A program made the position numbers and the translations under genes. Positions 1-10,645 of a stretch of DNA of 13,623 bases are shown here, piece after piece. Origin of the DNA: Synura sp. LO234KE (lineage: Eukaryota; Sar; Synurophyceae; Synurales; Mallomonadaceae); NCBI GenBank assembly GCA_015143735.1, contig VKHC01000141.1, positions 1,061 through 14,683 of the forward strand, written 5' to 3'. Position 1 is the stretch's first letter, and every line of letters starts with the position of its first letter. The notes under the pieces are model-generated. The model made no database searches and was not told the DNA's origin. It saw only the letters and a list, made by a program, of their open reading frames with translations.

Positions 1-1174
1 CGTTGGCCTATCCGCCCAGGCTCGGCCGCAATTGGCGTGGGTATATCACATGGAGCAACAGGACCACGCAGCCGCCATGTCGTCGTGTTTATTGCAGAGT
101 ATTTATGAGCCTCGGGCCGGGGTAAGTAAAGCGCTATGCAGCATTGCTGCTTTGAATGCTCAGCTCTGTGACCTAGAGGATGAGGATGGAGGTGGAGGGG
201 GGGAGAGCAACGACGTTGGAGACTGTGGCGGCGTGAATCGTTGGCTGCTGGTCTTCAGGGCACAGGAAACTATATATCACTACAGGTGAGAGAGGCCAAT
301 GATATCCGATTCTGTCTACACAGGCCATAGGGGGATTAAATAAGATTTTTCTTTTTCTTCATTGGTGAAATGCTCTTTTCCTAGGCCGGACTTATATTGT
401 GGACAAAGTGACGAGAAGTGGTCCGAGCCTCAGTTGATTGACGCGATCATCGATATCCTCACGATGTCCTTATTGCCTCCTCAAGAACAAGCCTCACTTC
501 CAACATCGCGGTCACATCGTTTACTTGAGCCGTCGGATTGGCTTAGTCTGGTTAGCATCGGTCTAACGCTAAGCAGCTCGTTGGTCTCAATAGTATTATC
601 TGAAGCGAGCACCAAAGATATCGAAGCTCACTTGCACATGTCTAAATTACAGCTGCCCGCCTGGGTTCGGACTCGACTCGTCGACCTTTGGGCACTCGTC
701 GTCTATTATGACCGGGAGTCCTGGACGAGTCTGTCGGTGGGCGCCCCGGGAGATGCCTGTGATACCATGCTCTATAGGATACTGACCGCAAACCGTTACG
801 AGGCTGTGAACGGGAGACTGGACAGGTGTGTGTTGCTGGAGGTGCAGACATCGCGTGATGAGCACGATCCCGCGATTCAAGTGGAGGAGCGAACTGCTCT
901 TCATTTTGGAGATTTGTTAGGGGATGCAGTGTCTGCGGCCTTTCTAAAGCTTGGGAGACGGAATGGTGGCGAAGGTGAGCTCGCGGACGGCGAGGATTTC
1001 AGTGAGCGAAGGCGGAACGTTTCAGGAAGAAATGGCAGCGACTTGGACGGCTCCGAATCCCCAGTGGAGGAGAGCGCGGAAATAATGAGTTGCCGTGTGC
1101 GGTATTTGATCTACTCCTGCGTCGACGGCGTCTGTCACCAATATCCCATGAAAGGGTTGACATTCTCTGCTTGA
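1..1174 (+). CDS. Unrecognised protein, 3' part of a spliced gene (5' end outside window)
   Basis: The coding sequence is join(<2..285, 385..1174). Removing the intron leaves 1074 nt, exactly 357 codons plus the TGA at 1172-1174. The frame is open to the left edge, so the start is not visible; ATG at 50 is the first in-frame methionine, and a CAG at 17-19 after a pyrimidine-rich run could instead be an acceptor. I recognise no domain. Visible features, numbered from the first full codon: an acidic then glycine-rich run (about residues 57-70); predicted helical stretches rich in Leu, Ile and Val (about 112-130, 148-168 and 184-205), the middle one hydrophobic but weak as a membrane segment; a charged Gly/Ser/Glu/Arg low-complexity stretch (about 287-325); and a C-terminus with three cysteines in Ser-Cys-Arg, Tyr-Ser-Cys and Val-Cys contexts. 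This could be the tail of a large helical-repeat protein, but that is a guess. It converges with the receptor gene to the right. I am fairly sure the gene is real because the splice junction restores frame exactly at an AG|G arginine codon; its function is unknown. Confidence 0.72.
286..384 (+). other. Spliceosomal intron, 99 nt, in the left gene
   Basis: The donor CAG|GTGAGA lies at 286 and the acceptor TTTTCCTAG ends at 384, preceded by a T/C-rich tract (about 345-383). The junction is phase 2 and rebuilds an arginine codon (AG|G), giving HYR-PDLYC. The length is a multiple of three, but retention would hit an in-frame TGA at 287-289, inside the donor itself. Confidence 0.8.
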
Positions 1175-1242
1175 AATCTTACTTGATGCGAGTTAAGGTT
1201 GATATGAGATTTAATACGAGCAAGTATTTACTTTCTCTGTTA

Positions 1243-1248
1243 AATAAA
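1243..1248 (+). promoter_or_regulatory. Candidate polyadenylation signal AATAAA
   Basis: A canonical AATAAA hexamer sits 69 nt after the stop codon of the left gene, in an AT-rich context. Position and sequence fit a 3'-end signal. Use of this hexamer in the source lineage is assumed, not shown, and AATAAA is expected by chance now and then in AT-rich DNA. Confidence 0.4.
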
Positions 1249-2356
1249 TATTTCTAGAATACTCGCTCCACTCGATCTGCTCCGCATCTTGTAATAGTTT
1301 GTCATAACATTTCGCTTAGCTTCAACGATTAATACACTATTTGCAGGAAATCTAACGTCTTAAGTTTTATAGAATATAAACAATAAGCAGGACAGCGAAA
1401 TATTCTTATTCATTCGAATGTTTTTTTTGCAGACGAGAGGAGTTATTTAGTACTTGCTTAGGGAATAAAAACGTAGAAATTTCATCATAAATTAAGCAAT
1501 GAATAACTATCTTTTGCGTACCAGAAGAGGGTAAGTCGCATGTCAAAGTTGCGGCGGGGGGAGAACACCTAGCCTGCAGGGTGCGTGAAAACGTCGTTAC
1601 TTTCCCCGCCAATATTCCCCTCTGAAACGCCACCAGATGAATTTGGCAACAACATCGGTACAACAAGCTACATGGATATAGCTCAGCTATAGTGGAGCTA
1701 ATTAACAAATGTAGCTCCTAAAAATAGTTATCCCTTTTTGGTAACCACTAGAGGTAAGCTATAGCCAACTGGTAAGAAATAAAGAAGCTAAGATGGATAC
1801 GGGACAGGCACTTTGTGACGCAATTTTAGTTGTCTTCGAAGTTTGCTGCTAACCACTTCTGATATAGCAACCCACAGTAAAGATATGCTAAAACTACAAA
1901 ATGAGGTGATGGTAGTGGCTCAAAGCGAGGCAAGAAACTACAACAGTAGAAGATGATTTTCAGCGGGAGCCCAAGCAAAACGAACTCGCTAGCAATCACG
2001 TGGCTCCTGTTTGCCTTACTGGGACGAGTTGGCTATCATATTAGTACTTGCCTCGGATCCCTGCTTGGTGGCTAGAGAAATTACTCTAGCAAACGGATTT
2101 CGCCACGCTAAACTCATACGCAACAATCTGGAATTTAACGACAGAGGTGGAGATTCTAATATGAAACAAGAATCGACAAGTACTGTGCCTGATTATGAGA
2201 ACATTTTTCCCTTGGAACGAGTACTCCACGAGAAACAATTAATTTGAATTACCACTAATAATCACCCGGTACACAATTTAGGTTGTGGGTAAGCCACCAA
2301 GTCCTGCCCCATCAGAAAGTTTCTCAGATGGAAACTACTCGCAAGCCACTACGCAA

Positions 2357-3251
2357 GAATTCCAGTTTGGCGTTAATAACATAGCTCAGTGCTTTAAAGT
2401 TAAACCGATAGTGCGCACCTCAATTGTCTCCGCTCAGAGCCCCCCTACCCTTTCTTAAATTTCTCTCCCTTTATTTGTAAATGAGAGCAAACTAGAAACA
2501 GAGGAACCGAGGCGATCTGACCATTAAATTGGCGGGTCTCGATATAAATCTCCACCGCAGAATTCTATTAGTGCCAACTTGTATATTTCCTGCCATCATA
2601 TTTTAATTCCGTTGATTCTGTCCCATAACTGCTTCCTAGCAACACAAGCCCATTGAAAACCACCGCCCTAAACTGCCCCAATAACGTCTATAGGCAGGTG
2701 CTAGCGAATTGATCTTCTTTTGATACGCTCATATGTCCCATGATCGTCTTCTACGGGAGGACCGGAGCAATCCTATCAAGCGGGGATAGTGGTTGAACAG
2801 ATCTCAAGTCTCTCAATATTTCCGTGTTCGGTTCTTTGCGGTTTTTTCCCAACCACACAAGACCCCAAGGCGACTGTAAAGCGATCCGCTGAAGAGGCTC
2901 AGCAGCTTTATCTCTGCCTCAAATCGAGCAAAGGGCAGGAATTCCAGCAAAACTACTAACTCAAGTCAAGACCGAAAAGCTAACCAATTTAATCACTTTA
3001 TGAACTAAAAAACATATTCCAGCTAAGATGGGGTAAACTTCTTTAATGGAATTCAAGATCTTGCAGCGGGTACTTGGCTATTGAACTTCTTTCCAGAGCA
3101 GAATTAGTATCTATTTAACTTGTTCGAGGGCCATGACTCCTCGGTGCAGTGAGAGTTAGTGACAGGCATCTGTTATCATTAAATTGTTGGCATTAAATTG
3201 GAATTCGACAGGGAGCGAAGACCAGGTGCGGAATTCTCCCTACCTGAATTC
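2357..3251. repeat. Cluster of seven GAATTC hexamers
   Basis: GAATTC occurs at 2357, 2560, 2939, 3049, 3201, 3231 and 3246; I saw none elsewhere in the window. Some flanks resemble each other: two copies are followed by CAG, four are preceded by G, and the last two sit 15 nt apart in similar context. CATTAAATTG also occurs three times here (2522, 3177 and 3191), the last two in tandem with a 14-nt period. The pattern could be the remains of a diverged repeat or chance. Confidence 0.45.
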
Positions 3252-4689
3252 TTCAATTTGTACAGTTTTTTTTTGGACAAAGTAGGCGGCAGGGTAATCC
3301 AGCCCGAAGTATGAGAGCCTGCGGCGCCTGTTTCAGACTCGGTGGACCATAGAGAAGTAGGAAATTGTGGGGAGACTCCCGCTGGTGGCGCTGTAGCACC
3401 ACTATTTTATTGCTACTTTCCAGTTCAGAATGAGGGGCTATTTTAACATTAACTAGTAGTAGTAGGTAGCGTCTTTGTATCCCGTATTTTTAAATGTCTT
3501 CCCCCATCGTGCCATGTGTTCCTGGGGGAGTGGAGGTGTGCTAGCGTCCCCCTTCATCATGTCGGGGACTTCGTTGCTATCTGACACTGGCAGTCCAGGT
3601 GCATTACCCCCTGCAGCTGAATTTATTAACAATAAGATTTCACAAGTAGCTAGCTGTTCCGGGACCCCTGCCCGCCTCTTGGAGAATTTTTTTTTACTAA
3701 AGTTGCTTCTGAGAACAGCATAACACGTTTCGTGGATTTCAACGTTATCAAAATCTCACCCACTCCTTTTTGCATTTATTAGAAACATTTTCACGAAATC
3801 CATACGGAAGATTTGTTATTATTTTAAATAATGTCGTATCGGGGATCATTCTTTGGGATAAAAATTGCAACGCACCGAACTATTTCCCATGAACGATAAG
3901 GCAAGTCCCGTGGCACCGAGTGAAAGAGTCCGGTCGGCTACCCTGGACCACTGACACTAGTCGAAAACATTTTTCCCTCCCGGAGAGAGACGAGGGCATG
4001 GTGCAATGTCAGGGACGCAAACAGCCAAAATGGACAAATTTCCCGGGTCAACCAGAGGGGTGTTTTTCACAGTAAAACCATACTGTTGTGTATGACAGAG
4101 CTACTACGGTATTGGATTTACCAGGAGTATCCAAAGGGTACGATAGGGTTGGTATGGGCGAATACGAGAGGCTTCGTCCGGGGAGGGCAAGAAAGTAACT
4201 GAGCAAGCAGAGGAGGCTTCCCTCCAGGCGGATCAAACGGAATAATTGCGTTCAACCAGAGAAGGACAGAGAGGCCGAGAAGAACGAGACGAATCTCATT
4301 CGCCCGATCCTCTGGCAGCACGACGATATCCAGAGAAGCAATTTGAGGATACATCTTGTTGCCAATTCCAAGACGGTGACCACCAGATTCATGATCAAGT
4401 CGGGTCACCTTAGGCATAAGCCTACCTTCACTCCTGCCCGCCTTACTGTGGGATGAGCTACATTATTACTAGCCTATGAACCCTGCATAATGGCTGGTAC
4501 AATTTCGCTTCTACCATTGTTTAAATTGTTGGAGAAACCCCACGACGGTTTTCAAGGATGGGGAAAAGCAAAATCACATCCGTTCACCACAAAATAGATG
4601 CATTACAGTAAATTATATTTCCCTCAGAAGCCAGGTTTTCAAAAATTCGTGAGGTGCAGTAAGCACCACCAATAGAGTAGGAACTCTTT

Positions 4690-4724
4690 GTAGCAAACCT
4701 CATTACTCTGAGTAGCAAACCTCA
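4690..4724. repeat. Short direct repeat, 13 nt, period 22
   Basis: GTAGCAAACCTCA occurs at 4690-4702 and again at 4712-4724, identical in both copies. It looks like a local duplication in AT-rich non-coding DNA. No function is suggested. Confidence 0.6.
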
Positions 4725-7521
4725 AACAAAATTTTTAGTGTACTTATTCTAAAGTTATACTCTTCCCCTGACATCTTAATTTTAGATCTCAATAAGTGCC
4801 ATTTCATTTTTATCACCATTTTGTACGATAACGTCCAACAGCCTTAGGAGATAGTGAATACAAAATAATTTGATCATCAGAAATATTAGTTTGACAAGCT
4901 CATTATATTTAAGAGAAGTGAAAACGTCCTGGACTACAGAATTATTGATTGATTCTCTTAGAGGCGTTGCTTTTGGACCCGAAAAGGTATTAAAATGAAT
5001 ATAGCTAATCTTACTGTGAGGAGGTTTACCAATAATAACTCGTATCAAGTAAGATATTGCATAGCCGCTGCGTCACCGCAATCTGTGTTGCAACGAAAAA
5101 AAATCGCCGTTTGATATCCCCAGTAACTGGGTCTATCTTTTGCCTTACCTGGACAGTATCATATAAGGGGGTCGGTACGTCTTTCTGCTGACTGTTTTCA
5201 TCGCAAAATCAAATTGACGCTTGAAGAGATTTGTATTAGTTGCCCTAGCTCGTTGCTATTCCCATTGACTCACTTCTGGGAATAATGTGGGTCTTGGCTG
5301 AGGAATAAGTCTAAGCAGCGCTCCAGAGTCAGTCATAGTAAGGGCAAGACAAGAGTAAATGTTATCTTCCTGACATCAACTGTTTTCATTTTTATCGATT
5401 GATTCTTTTTGGGTCGAGGATACGGGGTGAACGAATGGTTAGGGAGAAGTTATAGGTTTGGTTTCCGTGTAAGTATTGGCAAAGTGACGGGCCTGGTTGC
5501 TTTGGGATCGTGGTTGATCAAAATGGCGCCAAGCTCGGTGTTGGAATCATCGAATAAAGAATGGTGTACAATCAATAACAGTAGACTGTCGGACGATTCC
5601 ACCCTCGAAATGGAGGGCGTGAAGACGTAGTAAGTGTCTTAAACAGGTATACGAGCTACACTCGCAAAATTCTAGGTTAGTTGGAAAGAGTCAGTCTAGA
5701 ATAAAGAGTTGAGACAGCTGATTAAGACTCAACAAATCCGGGCCATATACAGTCGGCACTGAATGCGAGTTGGACGAGGCTGATTGAAGACAGAATATGT
5801 AACGCGGCGGTCCCTATACCACTAAAAGCTTTGTAACACGCTGTCCGTATTCGACGGTCAGCTGCCTTGCGTCGGAAGCATGAAAAACAACTGATGAAAA
5901 TGCTTGGATAGCAGCGGTGTCGTAGAAGCTAGTCTCTGGTAAGAGCAGTGGATGAGGGAACCAGTTTTGTGTAAGATATCGGTGCCACCAGCATCCGCTC
6001 TAGCCGTCCCAATTCGACCACAAGTCCAAAAGCTGCGGGAAAAAATGATCATTTTGGTGTAAACAATTCTATGACTGTGTAGACCGCGATTTTATTGCAA
6101 CTAGATGCATGCAGTCTTTACCGACGCGAATAAAGAGGTACCAATAACTAATTGAACAGCAGGAGACTTTTGGCCTGCCATGTCCTCATGTATAGCAGAC
6201 TTTAGAGAAATAGTTTGTCCTCAATGTCGTTGCTGTCGTATGGGTTCGCTTGCACTTTTTCGTCAGCAGATAGGGCTGAACTGCTCCTTTGTTAATTAGC
6301 AATAAATGGTACACACTACTTCTTATGCATTACATGCAAATCTGCTGGCAGCATGATTACGTCTCCAGCGTCAGAACAATTCATTAGTGGGTACGATCTT
6401 ATGTAGGAAAATGCCGTGTCGCAGGCTTATCAAACTTAGAAAATCATATGGCTCAACTATACCCTCACTGAAGGATGCCATGTTCATCACTACAGGCGGA
6501 TATATGATGAGATGAGCAACGCCATCATGGCGTTATTACGGCAGTGTACATCAGAATTTAAAGCACGAAGATGTAGATGTACCGCCCAATTCGCAAATAT
6601 TTGATGCAATTGTTGGGGCCGAATAATAACAGTAAATTCGACAAAAGCTACTTGCAGCACTGAGAGTTTTCTGGTATTCTGATAACGGCACTCTTTCTTC
6701 ACGGTAACTTCAACTTGCGCGTTATATTTTGCAACGATTGTTTCAATAATTTGAATGACAGTGAGATGAATCAAACTATGCTTGGGATGCTCTACCTGTC
6801 TAACATTGCTGTCAGTCATAGTGATGATCAACAGCATTGCCATTAGCTCCTAACGAGTCTTGGCATAGCTCTCCCAATATGCCACTCGGCGGTTGTCCAG
6901 TTATGCCTGCATAATCTGTAACCGTTTCAGCAGCAAATACTCGCACGGACGGTGTACTTCACTATTTTGAATCAATGATTCTTGCTCAATGATTATTAGG
7001 TCAAGTAGGCAATGATCAGATGTGGCACAACACGACTATGAGTATAGTTACTTTGAACATAAAGATGTCATTGAAAATATTTTAGCTGAAATATACGTCG
7101 ATTGGGCTGGATGTGCGTTCATAACTTCTGACTTACTTTCTTGAATATGTAGAAACCAAAATGGTAGTAAATTGCATATAAACTATCTCTTCATGAATGA
7201 TTTTTTGAGATTTGAACAGCTGTATATGCTTGCAGTGCGAAAGGATATTGTTAATAATATAAAATGCGGAAGTTGTGGGAACAGCTGTACGACGTTTAGT
7301 ACTCTCAAACCTTCTCGAAGCAGATCAGGAAAATAATATGTTTACCCTACTCAAAAATGAGGAGCTGTCTCTGTAATAATTTGGTTTCTGTAATCTAAGC
7401 TAAGTTGAAAGTTTCGGTGATTAGCTCTGAAGACTTGCTTCAATTGTTGCTAAATTCGGTGCACTGTTAATGAGTTATTGTTTTAAAATCTGGATTTGAA
7501 GCTTCATGCGTTGCCTTTATG

Positions 7522-7573
7522 GATAGTAAATTGAATAACATATGATTAGCACAATCGGACAGTAAATTGGATA
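7522..7573. repeat. Short imperfect direct repeat, 16 nt, period 36
   Basis: The 16-nt words at 7522-7537 and 7558-7573 agree at 14 positions around the core AGTAAATTG. The shorter core AGTAAATT recurs nearby at about 7167, 6632 and 4609. This may be a diverged dispersed word or simply AT-rich coincidence. Confidence 0.35.
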
Positions 7574-7585
7574 CTCCGGCGGTAC

Positions 7586-7644
7586 CTACAGCGAAAGCTT
7601 ATTGTAAAATTTTGCGGGTGCTAAGTTGATTCCTTTCGCTGTAG
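7586..7644. repeat. Inverted repeat, 12-bp perfect arms
   Basis: CTACAGCGAAAG at 7586-7597 is the exact reverse complement of 7633-7644, with a 35-nt loop between. It could fold as a hairpin or mark the end of a small decayed element. It does not resemble an intrinsic terminator (no U-run), and no gene end lies next to it. Confidence 0.55.
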
Positions 7645-7940
7645 TTTTAGCAGTAAAGCGAAATCAAATGCTTTCTTGGTTGTCTATTAGTTTGTGGTTA
7701 GGCTAAGTAACACCTTGCTTTTGCGGTTACCTACATTGGTAAAGCTAACTTAATTTAAGTAGCTGACAAGCAAGCATTTTTCTGCCAGGATATACTCTCC
7801 TTACTACTCTTTTTTACCTGTAACGGTGGTGAAGATAGCATTTCCACCATTTTCTCCCACGTTGCAGCTTAGCACTGAAAACCATTCAGCTACATTGTTG
7901 TAATGCACATGAGGCAAGATCCCTACACAGGCGTGTCTAC

Positions 7941-9060
7941 TAATTAAGCGCCCCATGTACCAAATGGCACACCCGCGACCGAGTTGGGGAAGGGGGAGCC
8001 AGCCTCGGCGCGAGGGCGTAGGAAATGCCTTTCCCGGGGGTGGTTAGTATGCAACAACGTCTCCGAATAGCAAAAAGGGGACGCGCGTACCACCCCCAGG
8101 GGAGGGCTTTCCTTCAAAGGGCCCACAGAGGGAGGTCGTGACGTTGTAGTGATGCGGCAAGAAAGTCCTACAAACCCCAGTGATGCGCTCAGCAGAACAA
8201 TTGAAATGTATGGCACAAAAAGGCAGACCACCTCTTTGACCTGGACCAGTAAGGCAGCAGCAGAGAGGATAAGCACCGCAGTGGAAATCTTCCGAGTATT
8301 GCGAGGAGTAATTTCAAAGGAGATCGTACCATATGCACGCTGAGGGCTCCTCCTCCACCAAGGTGCTTCGTCGGGCCTTCGGGCCACTCCACTGCAACCG
8401 GGGCTATGCATGATTGCATGGGATGAAGCATGAGAAGGGAAGAATCCATCACGAAGTCGCTCGCGCGGTCAGCTACTAGTTCTCCGGGCAAAGTAGCACC
8501 TGCTCTTGGACAGGACTAGTGCTCACTATAGTACTCGACTTGAGGTACAGTTTCGGGAAGAGTAAGGACTCTCGGTAAGGACGAATTTCAATAAACTCCG
8601 CAGCGTGATCCCAACTCGTCCTCCACATTCGTGAGAAGAGCATTCCGTAGAGAGGATTGATGATGGAGCCCCAATGATCATGCTCCTTCATGGTCACAAA
8701 AACGCTTTAGATTAGGTCCATTAGGGTTGAGGATGAATAGCCAAGCAGTCCTCGTAAGCTTTATGTTGGGTCTTCAGCTATGTCTTGAAGACGAGAAAGC
8801 TATGGGACAACGGCAGGAAGACATGGGAGGACTTGTCGGACTTGACGAAGAAGGGGTGAGGAACAACACTGAGGCACTCCTCGGTGTGCGCGGAGTGTCG
8901 CCCCCACATGGAAAAAGAAACCGCAACTCCAGCATCCTGCAATATAAAAGACTTTCTCTGGGAGGCTGCACTGAGCCTAAAATTGTCGCGAAGTCCCAAA
9001 TAGAGTTGCATGACGGATCTGCAGAGACCAATATTTTCTCTAACAATTGAGCTCACTGCA
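7941..9060. other. GC-richer island with overlapping short open frames, no supported gene
   Basis: Base composition changes visibly near 7945, with runs of G and C to about 8420, then a more mixed stretch to about 9060. Open frames occur on both strands: 155 codons at 7944-8411 minus, whose middle contains a hydrophobic Leu/Val/Ile run; 63 codons from ATG 8152 plus, the antisense of that run; and 105 codons from ATG 8733 to 9050 plus, rich in acidic and Gly residues. None has a recognisable domain, and none has a convincing splice partner. A decayed gene, an inserted element or a non-coding transcript are all possible. Confidence 0.4.
8021..8113. repeat. Imperfect GC-rich inverted repeat
   Basis: The arm at 8021-8044 matches the reverse complement of 8089-8113. 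The core GGGGGTGGT (8036-8044) pairs perfectly with 8089-8097; the outer parts pair with small gaps (GGAAATGCC against GGAAAGCCC). The loop is 44 nt. It may fold as a stem or be a trace of small terminal inverted repeats. No flanking target-site duplication was recognised. Confidence 0.4.
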
Positions 9061-10645
9061 ATCCTCTGAAATAGTCAGGCAGAAAGTAGATCAAGAGAAA
9101 GATTCGAATTGCTGCGGAATCGCAGTTCAGGACTGCCAAGTCTAGCCACGTGAGCTCACCCATTACTTATATAGACATCGAAATCTGAAGGAACTTGCCG
9201 CTGGAATGTTGTAAAGACACCGTAATATCTAGTATCGATTGGTTGGCACCGATGCGACTTTGCGATGAATTTAGATCCGGAGCTATACAATCTTGCGCTC
9301 CAACCCTGAATTGTTGCGCAAAATCGGCTCGACCGAAAATATATAATAGGTTCGGAGATGATTGTCCAAGTAAAATAAAAATTTCATCTCTGGCTGGTGT
9401 CGCCTGCGCTTTAGAAGGCTTAGATAACTTGGAACTAGAGGCCTTTGAAAATTGTTCTGTGGTGAGGAAACTACTCAGATGCTGAGTAGTAAAACACTTT
9501 TTGTTAGGTATGTTTCGGTACAATCACGCAAATACTTTTAGGAATATTATGCAATACTTTAGCGGATACAAAAGATTTTGCAGAAAACTTCCAGCTGCTA
9601 AACTCGTCTGAAAAAATTGCTCTGCGAAAGTTCGGTATTTTTACGGTATATCTATTTCAATTCTAAAGCATTCCTGAAGAACGCACATTTTCGCACGGAA
9701 GATTTTGGTTTACGGATGAAACATGAGGTTTCTAATCAAACAGCTTAGCTGCATTCGTGGCGAGCAAAAGCAAAATAGTAGATTAAAGAAATAATATATA
9801 GAATATAACAATCCAGCTAGTTAAAGTGGGCTATCGGTGCCACACTCGTCAGCCAATTCGAGAACTCGCACGACAGAGTTAGAACAAAGGGGATTCCTCT
9901 GGTAGTCTGTTAATTGTCCTCGGTACCAAGGTTGATTACGGAAGCGAACGATAAGAATTAACTGCAGGAAATTTTCGGGAATTTGTTATTCCCATTCTCC
10001 TAATCATGTCAAACGCTGATTGGAATGCGTACTCCGGCTATCTCACAACTATTGCAATTCGACAGAAATGAAATGCTCAATCGAGTAAACAAGTAGCAAT
10101 CAGCGAAAATGAAACTTAGAAAGGTTTTTAGACTGTGGAAGGAAATCGGCGGTATTCCGACAATCTACATCCCCAGTGGAGAAACGAGCAGAAGGAAGCT
10201 AACTGTGAGAATACCCGGCACAGATCGAATTTCTATAATCCCATTCCATGTTCGCTCGACTAGGGCGTACGCAAATATTGCAAGAACATCCAATGAACAA
10301 ATCTGACACGATGTCCTTTCACTATTTCCGCACGACAAGGAAGAGGCAGAAGTCACATAAACGACTCTGGATCATAAAAATGTCCGAGTATAACATACAA
10401 CATGTTTTAGCGTACAAGAATACTTCTTTGAAACAATATTGGCGGACTTTTTGCTAACATAGAGAGTAATCTTTACCCACAAAAATGGAGAGTCGGTCAC
10501 TCTTACACAGCTTGTAAAACGCGCGGGTAAGATATATGGGCACAATAAACACAAATCCGTCTCGATTCCATTTGTGTCGAGATCGGACGCAACTCTGCGG
10601 CCCATCCAAACACTAGTACCCACTGCCTCTCCATTCACATCTCCG
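9061..10645. other. AT-rich intergenic DNA downstream of the receptor gene, no gene seen
   Basis: This stretch runs up to the 3' end of the minus-strand receptor gene and must include its 3' untranslated region. Open frames of 96 codons (9195-9485 plus), 118 codons (9167-9523 minus, overlapping it in antisense), 65 codons (10109-10306 plus) and 88 codons (10372-10638 minus) carry no domain I recognise and fit chance. I saw no AATAAA on the minus strand within about 250 nt of the receptor stop, so its 3' end is not placed. Confidence 0.55.

Larger units (their letters stand above)
1175..7940. other. AT-rich intergenic DNA with no recognisable gene
   Basis: I found no coding region I can support in this stretch. 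The open frames present, for example 99 codons at 4118-4417 minus and 117 codons at 6490-6843 minus, are about what chance gives in AT-rich DNA. They lack recognisable domains, flanking splice sites or neighbours in frame. Reading the stretches around 4140-4440, 5690-6050 and 7016-7333 plus gives runs of open codons broken by stops. These might be decayed coding sequence, but no reverse transcriptase, integrase, DDE transposase or gag-like motif could be recognised. No tRNA (no B-box-like GGTTCGANNCC on either strand), rRNA, spliceosomal snRNA signature or CRISPR array was seen. Old, decayed mobile-element sequence is the likeliest content, by inference from context only. Confidence 0.6.

Noticed and set aside
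4118-4417. 99-codon minus-strand frame with Pro-rich end
   Set aside because: No recognisable domain, stops directly upstream, no splice partners, and a length reachable by chance. Plus-strand reading of the same DNA is equally inconclusive.
6490-6843. 117-codon minus-strand frame in the AT-rich interval
   Set aside because: A frame of this length is expected about once by chance in this much AT-rich DNA. No family resemblance or gene context.
7016-7333. Plus-strand stretch of 105 codons broken by a single TGA
   Set aside because: Considered as a decayed gene, but composition is simply AT-rich, no motif is recognisable, and two open runs of 42 and 63 codons are not rare by chance.
8733-9050. 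105-codon plus-strand frame starting at a true ATG
   Set aside because: Acidic, low-information sequence with no domain and overlapping minus-strand frames of similar length; mentioned in the island entry but not called as a gene.
9167-9523. Overlapping 118-codon minus and 96-codon plus frames
   Set aside because: Mutual antisense frames without domains; at most one could be real and nothing favours either.
1175-10645. tRNA, rRNA, snRNA, CRISPR array or LTR pair in the gap
   Set aside because: No B-box-like tRNA motif, no conserved rRNA or snRNA signature, no regularly spaced repeats, and no long direct repeats were found by eye. A diverged LTR pair cannot be excluded without alignment.
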